The notes under the pieces were generated by a model that worked only from the letters and a program-made list of their open reading frames with translations, had not been told where the DNA came from and made no database searches. Position numbers and translations under genes: made by a program. A stretch of 64,000 nt of DNA from GCA-2705995 sp965661625 (GTDB lineage: Bacteria; Bacteroidota; Bacteroidia; Flavobacteriales_G; Salibacteraceae): positions 62,001 through 126,000 of the forward strand of contig CBFIEM010000010.1 of NCBI GenBank assembly GCA_965661625.1, in the 5' to 3' direction. Numbering within the stretch: the first letter of the stretch is position 1; every line of letters begins with the position of its first letter. Shown here piece after piece: positions 34,545 through 43,229 of this stretch.

Positions 34545-35303
34545 ATGAATACCCTCCTGATAATTGTAGTTTTCTTTTTTGCACACTGGTATCTTTCACT
34601 TTTCACGCAATCTTTTTTTAACCACAGGTATGCCGCTCACCAGATGTTTACCATGAGTAAAGGTTGGGAAAAATTTTGGTTTGTATTAACTTGGGTTTTC
34701 CAAGGTGCATCCTACCTTAGCCCATACACTTACGGTGCTATGCATAGGCAGCACCACGCTTTTGCAGATGAATTAAAAGATCCACATTCACCCAAGTTTT
34801 CAAAGAATTTGTTCTCCATGATGTGGCGAACAAAGGTGCTCTACTCTAGGATGTGGCGCGAAAAAATAAAGTATAACCCAAGGTTTATTCAAGGACTTCC
34901 AGAATGGTGGAAATTTGACCGAATTGCCGACTCTTGGTACAGTAGATTATTCTGGGGAGTATTTTACATAGCCTTTTACGTATTAATAATTAGCGTTTTA
35001 GGAGATAACTCTATGTGGTGGCTTTACTTTCTATTGCCTATCCATTTTGTGATGGGGCCATTTCACGGTGCTATAATCAATTGGTTCGCACATAAAATTG
35101 GCTATGTAAATTTTAAGGTTAAGGACACTTCTAAAAACCTTATGCCTTTAGATGTATTTATGTTAGGCGAGGGGTATCACAATAACCATCATGCTTACGG
35201 AAATGATCCGAATTTTGGGAAAAAATGGCATGAAGTTGACCCTGTTTATGTAGCCATTATTCTTATGGACAAACTAAACGTGATCAAACTAAAGAAGAGT
35301 TAA
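34545..35303 (+). CDS. Membrane acyl-CoA/fatty acid desaturase
   Basis: Di-iron integral membrane desaturase that inserts a double bond in acyl chains. The three histidine boxes are HRYAAH, HRQHH and HNNHH (in GEGYHNNHHAYGND). With 252 residues and about four membrane helices it is the compact bacterial form related to delta-9 desaturases. It has its own promoter and is convergent with the universal stress genes, with a 9-base gap. Confidence 0.93.
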   Translation: MNTLLIIVVFFFAHWYLSLFTQSFFNHRYAAHQMFTMSKGWEKFWFVLTWVFQGASYLSPYTYGAMHRQHHAFADELKDPHSPKFSKNLFSMMWRTKVLYSRMWREKIKYNPRFIQGLPEWWKFDRIADSWYSRLFWGVFYIAFYVLIISVLGDNSMWWLYFLLPIHFVMGPFHGAIINWFAHKIGYVNFKVKDTSKNLMPLDVFMLGEGYHNNHHAYGNDPNFGKKWHEVDPVYVAIILMDKLNVIKLKKS

Positions 35304-35312
35304 TTTGGCTAC

Positions 35313-36140
35313 TTACTTGATGTCGTGCATAGCCAAAATAGGCGACTTTGTGTGGTAAACACAGGCCTTGGTCACACTCTTTCTAAATAAGCTTTGAAAG
35401 AAATTAGCTTTTCTCGGAACTAGTGCTAATAAATCACCATGTTCCTCACGCATGTATGCGTCTATCGTTCGCTCTATATCATCACTTTTAAGTGTGTGAT
35501 ATTTCACAGCAATACCATTGAGCGCATCATCGTATCCAGCCTTTTTGATTTCAGAATCAATGTCGATATGCTCAGGATTATCGCTAATATGAAGAATGGT
35601 AACTTCTGCCTCAAATTTTCGAGCAAGCTCTGAGAGCATCCCTAACGAATTCGGATTTTGTAATGGTTGGAAATTTGATGCAAATACAATGTGATTCACT
35701 TCAAAAAGCTCTGCATCCTCAGGAACAGTTATGACCGGAGCAGTTGCTTCACGAATTACTTTTTCTGCATTCGAGCCTATTAATACTTCTTTGAGTCCAG
35801 AAGCGCCTTGCGTTCCCATTACGATTAGGGAAGCCTTACTCGATATTAGTCCGCGTTCTATCCCCTCAATCAGGTCGCCCCTTAAACAATGACCCTCCAC
35901 GTGAATTTCTGGATACAACAACCTTGCTTTACTCAGTAATTTTTCCATTTCCCGCTCTGACTCCTTCAAAAGAACCTCGTCAAGGCTAACCATCATTCCT
36001 CCCGCTCTTGCATTTGGCGTCATATACGTGTTCAAGAAGTGGTATTCGGTATTTGACACGGATGATAGCTCCAGAGCATATTTAAATGCATTCCAAGCAT
36101 TCTCACTAAAATCTGTTGGAATTAATATACTACTGTTCAT
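35313..36140 (-). CDS. Universal stress protein, two-domain
   Basis: A 275-residue cytoplasmic protein made of two UspA folds. The first domain begins SSILIPTDFSENAWNAFKYAL and carries the ATP-binding type motif GTQGASGLKEVLIGSNAEKV (G-2x-G-9x-G-S/T). The second domain (about 150-275) is more degenerate and lacks that motif. It overlaps the next usp gene by 1 base (TAATG). Regulated expression by the adjacent FNR-like protein is plausible. Confidence 0.9.
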   Translation of the reverse strand: MNSSILIPTDFSENAWNAFKYALELSSVSNTEYHFLNTYMTPNARAGGMMVSLDEVLLKESEREMEKLLSKARLLYPEIHVEGHCLRGDLIEGIERGLISSKASLIVMGTQGASGLKEVLIGSNAEKVIREATAPVITVPEDAELFEVNHIVFASNFQPLQNPNSLGMLSELARKFEAEVTILHISDNPEHIDIDSEIKKAGYDDALNGIAVKYHTLKSDDIERTIDAYMREEHGDLLALVPRKANFFQSLFRKSVTKACVYHTKSPILAMHDIK

Positions 36141-36922
36141 TATTTGTAAAGATTGGTTGGTATTTGATGACCCGAAAATAAACCATTATCTACGAAAGCT
36201 GCTTCCTCCGTATCAAACATTTTAGCTAAATCCTCTACAAGGTGAGCTGGAGCAACAACCATTGTGCTTTCATTTATTTGGAGTTGCACCCGCAACTGTT
36301 CTAACGGAGTATTCCCAATATGCTGAATCCCAAGATTGTTGCAGTTAGATTTCAAGTAATTAACCATGGCCTTCTCATGCGGACCTGTTAAAGTAACCCC
36401 TTCGTTTACCAAAAGTAAATTCACTTCCTCATTCCGACACAAAGTGCTAAATGTGCGGACAAAATCTTTAATCGTTTTCAAACTTAATGAGCTTCCATCG
36501 AACAACATCAAGATATTGGATAACTCTTGATACCGTTTTGGAAGCACCAAAAGCGGAGTATCACTAGAGCCTGCAATCAGTTCTGCGAATTCAGGAGCAC
36601 CTTTAGTTTGAGAAATTATTTCTTGTGTGGTTAAAATGAGATCTGAGTACACCGCCTCTACTTCCAGTCCTATACCCTCACCTACGGAGCCATTTATAAA
36701 TTTAAATGAATCACACCTATCAGCTAGTAAGTGAGGAAGTGTATTCTTAATATAAAATTCAGGCAAAGACTCCTCACACAAATATGGACCAAAGTCTCTT
36801 TTTTGGCCGCCTAAAACTTGAAATACTGTTAAGTGCAAATACGACTCACGTAGGTATTGAAACGCAAAATCCAATGTCCTCACGGACTTTAACTGCTGAT
36901 CAATAATTGCTAGAACTTTCAT
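36140..36922 (-). CDS. Universal stress protein-like, degenerate two-domain
   Basis: A 260-residue protein with the same two-domain size as its neighbours, but with weak Usp motifs. The N-terminus VLAIIDQQLKSVRTLDFAFQYL and the central IAGSSDTPLLVLPKRYQ and ILMLFDGSSLSLKTIKDF resemble Usp strands, while the ATP-binding glycine motif is absent. It lies between two clear Usp genes with gaps of 1 base or less. A non-ATP-binding Usp subunit is the most likely reading. Confidence 0.75.
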   Translation of the reverse strand: MKVLAIIDQQLKSVRTLDFAFQYLRESYLHLTVFQVLGGQKRDFGPYLCEESLPEFYIKNTLPHLLADRCDSFKFINGSVGEGIGLEVEAVYSDLILTTQEIISQTKGAPEFAELIAGSSDTPLLVLPKRYQELSNILMLFDGSSLSLKTIKDFVRTFSTLCRNEEVNLLLVNEGVTLTGPHEKAMVNYLKSNCNNLGIQHIGNTPLEQLRVQLQINESTMVVAPAHLVEDLAKMFDTEEAAFVDNGLFSGHQIPTNLYK

Positions 36923-36923
36923 G

Positions 36924-37766
36924 CTATCCAGGAAATAGGATATTATCGTTTACAAGTTCTTCGGGGAGCCTTTTTGTTAAAATCATTGCCTTTGAATTAC
37001 CAATTAGTTCACTTGCCATATTATCGGCAAAAAGGCGACTTACGCCTCTCCTCCCATGAGTAAAAATCACAATCACATCGCGCATGTTAGACTCTGTGTA
37101 ATCGAGGATTCCTCTACGAATTTTATAATCATTGTATGTTGTAAACTTCGATTCTGAAACGCCATATTCCTTCGCAAAATCATTAAAAAGCCTCAAACTT
37201 TTTTGAGTCGGTTCAAAATTACTCGGAGTAACAACCTTTAGGTAATCAATGTCCGATAAAATTCCATTCATTACAGGTTGAAGCTCTCCAAATGGCTTGT
37301 ACATCTCCCCAAAAAAGTTTGAAGAAAACACAGCTGAATAACGCGTTTTGATCGGTGTGTCAGGATTAACGGTTAAAACGGGAATTATTGACGCGCGAAT
37401 CACTTTGTCTGTGGTTGACCCTAGAAACCACTCCGTTAGCTCTCGCTCTCCCCTACTTCCCATTACAATAAGATCGACCTCTAATTCCTTTGCTAACTTG
37501 CAAATACAATCGGAAGCTTTGCCATGCTCCACAATAACGTCATTGCGGTTGCTTAAGTTTAATTCAGCTTTTGACTTATTTATCTCATCAATGACATATT
37601 CTTTATTCACCTCTTCCTTCTTGGCTGAAGCAAATCTTCCAGAAGGAGGCTCAACAGCATATAGCACGGTTATTTGAGCTTGAATAGAATCAGCCAAGGT
37701 GTTTGCTATTAACAACGCACGTTTCGCAGCTTCAGAAAAATCAAATGGAATAAGAATGTGTTTCAT
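36924..37766 (-). CDS. Universal stress protein, two-domain
   Basis: A 280-residue double UspA protein. The first domain starts MKHILIPFDFSEAAKRALLIA and has the ATP motif GSRGERELTEWFLGSTTDKV; the second ends with a related FTHGRRGVSRLFADNMASEL. It is the first gene of the three-gene usp operon. ATG 37766 is used; the open frame extends only to a TTG nine bases upstream. Confidence 0.92.
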   Translation of the reverse strand: MKHILIPFDFSEAAKRALLIANTLADSIQAQITVLYAVEPPSGRFASAKKEEVNKEYVIDEINKSKAELNLSNRNDVIVEHGKASDCICKLAKELEVDLIVMGSRGERELTEWFLGSTTDKVIRASIIPVLTVNPDTPIKTRYSAVFSSNFFGEMYKPFGELQPVMNGILSDIDYLKVVTPSNFEPTQKSLRLFNDFAKEYGVSESKFTTYNDYKIRRGILDYTESNMRDVIVIFTHGRRGVSRLFADNMASELIGNSKAMILTKRLPEELVNDNILFPG

Positions 37767-37837
37767 AGCACGCAATGATTTAGTTCAAAAATGTTGTAAT
37801 CAACAGGAAAACAAAATGACCTCAATCACAGATAAAA

Positions 37838-37851
37838 CTGATAATTGTCAC
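37838..37851 (-). promoter_or_regulatory. Possible FNR/CRP-type operator before the usp operon
   Basis: CTGATAATTGTCAC resembles the FNR box TTGATnnnnATCAA at 7 of 10 positions and has near dyad symmetry (TGAT-n4-GTCA). It lies about 72 bases upstream of the first usp start, directly behind the stop codon of the FNR-like gene. This is a weak match in AT-rich DNA. Confidence 0.25.
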
Positions 37852-38562
37852 CTAAGCAATGTTCGCCACTCTTATGAGCCGCTTAGCATCGATAACTCGA
37901 ATTTTTCTACCCTTAGATTCGATCAGGGATTCTTCTTTAAAATCGTGGAGAAGACGAATGAGGGTTTCAGTTGCGGTTCCAACGATATTAGCTAAGTCTT
38001 CCCTAGAAAGGTTAATTTCAATTTCACCATTATCAACAGCATCAAGCCCATACGTTTCTTTGAGCATTAGGAGTGTAACCGCTAGCCTTTCCCGAACAGG
38101 CTTTTGAGCTAAGTTTGTTATGGTTTCAGTCATCTCTCCCATTTCAGCACACGCCTCCTTTAGAAGTAATCGTGTAAGGTCAGGAGATTCATTTAATATA
38201 TCTAAGAAATTAGACTTTGGTATAAAGCAAACTTCAGAGTTTTCTAAGGTTTCAGCAGTGACAGGATATAGCTCTTCACTTATCATGGCCTTATAGCCAA
38301 GCAAAGCTCCCTTCTGGGCTATATCAATGATTTGGTCCTTTCCGTCATAACCCGTTTTGTATATTTTGACCATGCCAGCGTGAATACAAAAAACGCCAAG
38401 GGGACGCGTTCCCTCATAAAATATTGTTTGTCCCTTTTTATAAGCAGTGCACGTTTTGTGATCTGCGATTGCCGTTAATTCATGGGCACAGACTCCTTTA
38501 AATTTAGAATCCTTTCTCACTGTGCAGTCCGAGCAAACCAAATCAATATTCTTTCCTCTCAT
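37852..38562 (-). CDS. FNR-like Crp-family regulator with N-terminal cysteine cluster
   Basis: A 236-residue transcription factor. The N-terminus carries Cys10, Cys13 and Cys25 (CSDC, then C) and an internal Cys112 in ENSEVCFIPKSNFLD, in the same place as the fourth iron-sulfur ligand of E. coli FNR. The central cyclic-nucleotide-binding-like barrel (about 35-150) lacks the full cAMP pocket. The helix-turn-helix is LSREDLANIVGTATETLIRLLHDF, with the E..xR recognition pattern of FNR. It therefore probably senses oxygen with a 4Fe-4S cluster. The open frame extends upstream but ATG 38562 gives the FNR-like start. It lies upstream of three usp genes. Confidence 0.85.
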   Translation of the reverse strand: MRGKNIDLVCSDCTVRKDSKFKGVCAHELTAIADHKTCTAYKKGQTIFYEGTRPLGVFCIHAGMVKIYKTGYDGKDQIIDIAQKGALLGYKAMISEELYPVTAETLENSEVCFIPKSNFLDILNESPDLTRLLLKEACAEMGEMTETITNLAQKPVRERLAVTLLMLKETYGLDAVDNGEIEINLSREDLANIVGTATETLIRLLHDFKEESLIESKGRKIRVIDAKRLIRVANIA

Positions 38563-38710
38563 ACTGATTCGAAAATAAGCACAGTTTTGCAGAAAGCCCA
38601 ATTGAAGCTCACCTTTTCGGCACAACATGAATAAAAATACTCCCAGAGAAAATATTCCGTCCCAAAATGAAACCACTTAACCACCCATAACGTAGATGTA
38701 TTGGCTCATA

Positions 38711-38718
38711 TAATCTTG
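38711..38718 (+). promoter_or_regulatory. Possible promoter -7 element of the exopolysaccharide-type operon
   Basis: TAATCTTG has one mismatch to TAnnTTTG. If used, the transcript starts near 38725, after the first possible ATG (38721), which supports ATG 38757 as the start of the TolC-like gene. Confidence 0.3.
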
Positions 38719-38756
38719 GCATGCTCTTAGTCAAAAGATTAATTTTGAAAAACTAT

Positions 38757-40361
38757 ATGATCAGAAACTTCCTCATATTTCTCATGTTTTTAAGCCCTTT
38801 TCTGGGCATTGCTCAATCTATTGTAGTTAACCGAGTCGAGAACTATAAAGGTCTTTTTTTTACTGTTCAATTGGGAACTGTTTCAAGTTCAGAAACACCG
38901 GGACAATATACCGTCTTTGAAGAAATTAATCGGGAATCTCTAGATAACGGCAAGTTCCGGTACAGTACAGGTTTATTCCCTAACCTCAACGATGCAAGAA
39001 AGGCTCTGGAATCTATTCAGAGCAAGGGGTTTGATGGTGCATTTGTAATCGCTTATGAAAATGGAACACGGGTAAGTTTACGAACGGTTAGAGAACGAGA
39101 ATCGTCAGCAATTCGCATACCCCAAAAACAACAAAAAATAACTTCTCAGAGCCCTCCTGATGCTCAAAAGGCTCAGCGCCAGTTTGATGATCGGGCATAT
39201 GACGAAACAATTCGCGAAGTAAAGGACCTATTCGAAAATCAAATTCTTGATTACCAACCCTCACAAATACGAATTGACTCTTCTTTACCAATTTACTTAA
39301 TGGAGAAAAGGTTCGATACGCTATTGGATACTGAAATAGACAGCCTTGCTTTGAATGCTCAAATAAAACGCTTACGTGGTGATATTGGCCTTGAGACAGA
39401 CGCATATTTCAATCGGAATTTCTCACCAGGGTTTGTCGAAACAGAGGACCTATTCTATTTACAACGTCTAAACCTCGGATTAAATTTAAACCTGCTCGCA
39501 AATGGATACGCTGCAAATAAATTAAAGGCCCAGGAGTTAGAGAACGACTTGCGCATTCAAAAACTCCAACGCGGTAAGCTAACCGTTAAGCGCACTTATG
39601 AAGATGCGTATAACCACATTATCTACTTATTTAATGTCAAGAAACTTGAACTGGTTGATGAGCGTATTTCTCTTCTAAATCGCCAATTACAAATTGCCGA
39701 AATGCTTTACACAACAAAAAATAAAAGTTGGGAAGACATCATTGGTTTGAAGGCAAATAAAAAGCGAGCAGAGTCCATGTATACCAAATGGAGTCAATAC
39801 AATAATGTAATGCGAAGTAAGATTTTTACGAGTCAAGGAGTACTTGACTACATTAATGTTGAAGGACTCCCTGTTTTGAAAATAAATGCGATGCAGCTCT
39901 TTGCTTTTTCTGGAGACTCAACGTTCGTAGATGAAGAGATCATCGCCCTCAAAAAAGCAAATATTGACTTAAAGTACAATCGGTCTAACGACATTCGACT
40001 AGCACCTTTTGCTCGCTATAGCTTCATAGCGCAAGATGAAGCCTTTGATCGCTCATTTAGTTCGGTAGGAATGCGGCTGAGTGTTCCAATAAAGTGGGGT
40101 AATCACCACGAATTAAAAGCCTACGAGAAGCTGCAAGTCCAAGCAATTGAAGGGCAAGCTCAACGAAACGATAAGCATCAACTGCTCAATTATTATTACG
40201 AATATGAATACAAGTTTGAGCAACTCATCGAATTTTATTTTACGCGCAAGAAAATCCAAGAACGTCTTCGAAAAGAGATCATCAAATACCAACTTAACGA
40301 TGAACGATTCAGCCCTTTAAAAGCCATCCGTATATGGATGAACTCTATGCAAATCAACTAG
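38757..40361 (+). CDS. TolC-like outer membrane channel protein (N-terminal and main part)
   Basis: A 534-residue exported protein. The signal peptide is MIRNFLIFLMFLSPFLGIAQ. Next comes an SPOR-like segment (FTVQLGTVSS and FRYSTGLFPNLNDARKALESI), then a long region from about 150 on that is rich in helices with heptad patterns and beta strands (LQRLNLGLNLNLLANGY, SSVGMRLSVPIKWG), as in outer membrane efflux proteins. The usual final TolC helix is missing: the frame ends at TAG 40361 after IRIWMNSMQIN, while the missing helix is encoded in the next gene in the -1 frame. It looks like the front part of a TolC-glycosidase fusion split by a frameshift. Confidence 0.75.
   Translation: MIRNFLIFLMFLSPFLGIAQSIVVNRVENYKGLFFTVQLGTVSSSETPGQYTVFEEINRESLDNGKFRYSTGLFPNLNDARKALESIQSKGFDGAFVIAYENGTRVSLRTVRERESSAIRIPQKQQKITSQSPPDAQKAQRQFDDRAYDETIREVKDLFENQILDYQPSQIRIDSSLPIYLMEKRFDTLLDTEIDSLALNAQIKRLRGDIGLETDAYFNRNFSPGFVETEDLFYLQRLNLGLNLNLLANGYAANKLKAQELENDLRIQKLQRGKLTVKRTYEDAYNHIIYLFNVKKLELVDERISLLNRQLQIAEMLYTTKNKSWEDIIGLKANKKRAESMYTKWSQYNNVMRSKIFTSQGVLDYINVEGLPVLKINAMQLFAFSGDSTFVDEEIIALKKANIDLKYNRSNDIRLAPFARYSFIAQDEAFDRSFSSVGMRLSVPIKWGNHHELKAYEKLQVQAIEGQAQRNDKHQLLNYYYEYEYKFEQLIEFYFTRKKIQERLRKEIIKYQLNDERFSPLKAIRIWMNSMQIN
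40316..40340 (+). promoter_or_regulatory. Candidate -1 frameshift site
   Basis: The heptamer T TTA AAA (40316-40322) is in the correct phase of the upstream reading frame for tandem -1 slippage. A small hairpin CATCC-GTATAT-GGATG (40325-40340) follows 2 bases later. Slippage here would join the TolC-like frame to the glycosidase-like frame with no stop between. Stem and spacer are shorter than in proven sites, so a mutation remains possible. Confidence 0.35.
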
Positions 40362-41194
40362 AGATTTTAGACATCAAACAACAGTTATACCTGAAACTGT
40401 TAAGCATGCGTAGATACCTTAATGGAGCAAATTTGTATGATTTTGCTCAAGTTGCTGACCCAGAAAAGTTCATCAGAAAATACAATCAAGATAGGCACGT
40501 ATACATTTGGTCCGATTACTTTAATGCGGAAGACAACCTCTTTCTAATTCATTACCTCAAAGTAAATGAGATTAAGCACGTTCTTTTATCCCCTGGCGTC
40601 AGCCCGAACCTCGTTAAAATATCGGATTTCTTAAAACTTGCTGATCGCTATGATGTAAAGGTTTCTGGAATGATAGGCAATAATGAAGTTGTAAAAACGG
40701 GCAATCCATCGCGAATCAATGAGCTTGTACAAGCAATTTACAACCTAGGATTTCAAGAAGTACACTTTGATATAGAGCCTCACACATTCCCAGATTGGGA
40801 CAAGAGTCGCGAAATGTACTTAAACAAGTACAGCACTGTACTCGAATCAGGATCAGCTTATGCACGGAATTTGAGTATGAATGTTTCTGTTTCCATACCC
40901 TTGTTCTATCCTGAAAACACCTTAAGCTCAATCTATTCTTCTTCAGATAACGTATATTTAATGGCATATGAAAGGCCAGACATTCCTTTTATAGAAAGGA
41001 AGACAGCCGAAGAGCGGGCTTTAAACTCCAAGAAAACAATAATTGAATTGAGAACTAAGGACTTCCCCAATAGGCTTTACATGGAAAAGTTTATCGATGC
41101 TTTAGGAGAAGTAGTTCCGCTTCCTGTTTTGGCTATTCATGATTTGGGAACACTATTTGAACTAGACTATAAATCCTCTATGGGGTATAAATGA
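40334..41194 (+). CDS. TolC C-terminal helix plus TIM-barrel glycosidase-like domain
   Basis: A 286-residue frame overlapping the TolC-like gene by 28 bases in the -1 frame. Residues 1-40 (DELYANQLEILDIKQQLYLK and following) form the last helix of an outer membrane efflux protein, so this segment belongs to the protein upstream. From about residue 55 it is an alpha/beta barrel: VYIWSDYF, KHVLLSPGV, GFQEVHFDIEPH (Asp146, Glu148, like the DxE end of the GH18 active-site strand), VSIPLFYP, NVYLMAYERP and VLAIHDLGT. No signal peptide is present. As a fusion it would put a glycosidase-like domain in the periplasm at the channel mouth. The exact glycoside hydrolase family is not recognised. Confidence 0.65.
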   Translation: MDELYANQLEILDIKQQLYLKLLSMRRYLNGANLYDFAQVADPEKFIRKYNQDRHVYIWSDYFNAEDNLFLIHYLKVNEIKHVLLSPGVSPNLVKISDFLKLADRYDVKVSGMIGNNEVVKTGNPSRINELVQAIYNLGFQEVHFDIEPHTFPDWDKSREMYLNKYSTVLESGSAYARNLSMNVSVSIPLFYPENTLSSIYSSSDNVYLMAYERPDIPFIERKTAEERALNSKKTIIELRTKDFPNRLYMEKFIDALGEVVPLPVLAIHDLGTLFELDYKSSMGYK

Positions 41195-42282
41195 AAAAGT
41201 TTCAATTCAATACGAAGAGTGGTGTCTTAAAAGGCATCGAGGAAAAACCTGTTAAAAAGGGAATTAATTGGGATAGAATTATCTATTTCGGAGCGCTTGG
41301 TATTGTGATTTTTAGCTTCTCATCTTACTTCATCGGAAAACACCTTCTCGTAAAAGCCGAGTCAGAAATTATTATTTCCAAATTCGACGTTAATTTCACC
41401 AATGATGTTATTGTTACAAGTTACAATGTTGAGGAAGGAGACACCGTAACCGCTGGCGATACCCTTTTCTTTTATAAGCGTCAATGGAATAGCAACGACG
41501 GTTCCAGTATTCAAATAAACGGCAGGTTTAACGATTATTCAAAAGACACTGAAAATTGGTTGATTCGTGAGAAAATTGGAACTACAAAAGAAATTAGATT
41601 GTTAAGGACGGAGCTGAACAACATTAAAAAAGAAAAGAATGCCTTGATCGCTGATGTTAAACGCCTTAAAAAAGAAGTCTTTCTTGACATTGCTTCACCA
41701 GCCGAATTAAGGGCCGCCGAAGATGCTATTGATAAACAAGACATGGAGTACGCTGCATCAGCTCAGGAAGTATATCAAAACAAGCTTTATTTAGAGGAAA
41801 TCGAACGCCGCCTGCTCGATATGAGAGCACTTAAAACAGGAATGGAAGAAGCTGAAGTGAAGGCATTTGCAGCTGCATCTGACCCGTCTAATTACATCCT
41901 TCCCTTTGTCTCCCCCAAAAGTGGCATGGTCTCTCAAATATATGCAGAACCCAATGAAGTGGCTTACCGAACGTATATAATCATGGACATGATTGAATTC
42001 AAAGATATACGGGTTAATGCTTACTTTAGACAAGCAGATCTAAAATATATTGAAACAGGAAATATTGTAAACATCGAGTTTCCAGACGGTTCAAAAAGTA
42101 AAGGAATAGTTGACAAAATCTATTTAAAAACAACTAATCTTCCAGACCGTCTTTACGATACGGGGTCTAAAAGTGAACGAAGAATTCGGGCGGTTGTAAT
42201 TCCCTTGAATGTTTCTGACACGCAAAAATGGTATCAGTATTATAAAATTAACGTAATGGTGTCTAAGCCAAAATACTTTTAG
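41191..42282 (+). CDS. HlyD-type periplasmic adaptor protein
   Basis: A 363-residue membrane fusion protein. One N-terminal membrane helix (about 30-50) is followed by a split biotinyl-lipoyl-like half motif (VTSYNVEEGDTVTAGDTLFFYKR), a coiled-coil hairpin (about 125-215), the second half motif (SPKSGMVSQIYAEPNEVAY) and a beta-barrel (NAYFRQADLKYIETGNIVNIEFPDG). This is the layout of adaptors linking inner membrane machines to TolC channels, and similar to Alg44-type polysaccharide adaptors. It overlaps the preceding gene by 4 bases (ATGA). No ABC or RND pump is adjacent; the partner is probably the glycosyltransferase. Confidence 0.88.
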   Translation: MKKFQFNTKSGVLKGIEEKPVKKGINWDRIIYFGALGIVIFSFSSYFIGKHLLVKAESEIIISKFDVNFTNDVIVTSYNVEEGDTVTAGDTLFFYKRQWNSNDGSSIQINGRFNDYSKDTENWLIREKIGTTKEIRLLRTELNNIKKEKNALIADVKRLKKEVFLDIASPAELRAAEDAIDKQDMEYAASAQEVYQNKLYLEEIERRLLDMRALKTGMEEAEVKAFAAASDPSNYILPFVSPKSGMVSQIYAEPNEVAYRTYIIMDMIEFKDIRVNAYFRQADLKYIETGNIVNIEFPDGSKSKGIVDKIYLKTTNLPDRLYDTGSKSERRIRAVVIPLNVSDTQKWYQYYKINVMVSKPKYF

Positions 42283-42296
42283 TCCTAAGTGAGCTA

Positions 42297-43229
42297 ATGA
42301 GCGCAACCGATTCATCACATCATGCAAATCATAAGGTAGACAACCCTTTTGGGAAGGATATTTTACTCATTTCAGACCCCCTGACCTTTGACATAAAGAC
42401 AATTCCCCTTTATCATGCATTGTTAGTCGACTGCAGTGACCTGAAAGAAGCCGTTGCGTTGCTAAGAAATATCAGGAAATCGAATATTGAAACGATTTCC
42501 TTTATTCCCATTTTCCTTTTAGACATAGACGAACAGGCATCTGAAGAGGCTAAACTACTTACTGACAGTACATTAAAAGTAATTCAAACGGAGTCGATCA
42601 ATGCTGCAATTGATGCAATCTTTCGGCGAAAAAATGAGCTAAAACCATATTCTTCTACAAAGAACATGAACAAGAACCTTATTCATTGGATGCGTTATTA
42701 CTACACGCGCAATAAACCCATGAAACCCATTAAGGCTCCTTTTACGCGGCTTGGCTACAAATACCCCATACTTTCAACATCCTATCAAAGTGAATCACCA
42801 AAGCAGTTGATCAACGCGATCCAAGAAGGGATTGAATTGAACTACCTTGATGGAACTTTCAAAGACCGTATCCACCTTTGTGCTCAGTGCTATTCTGGAT
42901 TTCTGAATTATAAAGAACTTGACCCAAAAACAGGGTCTGCTAATTTGGAAACCGAAAATTTAATTCATCATTTTATTTGTGCTCATGTAGGACCCGAATC
43001 AGATTTCAACCAAGGCGATCAGCTAATTTGTCCAAAGTGTACCAAAACATTACGGCATATTGGAGTGGATTATGACAAACCTTCATTGATGTACCATAGC
43101 TTAGATGGAGATAACTACTTCCAAGAGCCAGACATGAAGGCAGAATGTATGCACTGCAACACTCAGAATGATATCCAAGGCCTCTTTCAATTTGATTTGT
43201 TTGAATTTACCCTTTCGGAACTTGGTTAA
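42297..43229 (+). CDS. TackOD1-like zinc-binding protein, cut off before its GGDEF domain
   Basis: A 310-residue cytoplasmic protein. Residues 1-110 look like a degenerate receiver-type fold. Residues 130-310 contain an array of zinc ligands: CAQC (195-198), Cys228 in HHFICAHVGPESDF, CPKC (245-248) followed by LRHIGVDYD, and CMHC (284-287). The latter pattern fits the Thaumarchaeal output domain 1 (TackOD1), found in signalling proteins together with receiver or GGDEF domains. The frame stops at TAA 43227, but the same frame continues open for 158 codons into a degenerate GGDEF domain. It is likely a signal-sensing subunit of the polysaccharide machine. Confidence 0.7.
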   Translation: MSATDSSHHANHKVDNPFGKDILLISDPLTFDIKTIPLYHALLVDCSDLKEAVALLRNIRKSNIETISFIPIFLLDIDEQASEEAKLLTDSTLKVIQTESINAAIDAIFRRKNELKPYSSTKNMNKNLIHWMRYYYTRNKPMKPIKAPFTRLGYKYPILSTSYQSESPKQLINAIQEGIELNYLDGTFKDRIHLCAQCYSGFLNYKELDPKTGSANLETENLIHHFICAHVGPESDFNQGDQLICPKCTKTLRHIGVDYDKPSLMYHSLDGDNYFQEPDMKAECMHCNTQNDIQGLFQFDLFEFTLSELG

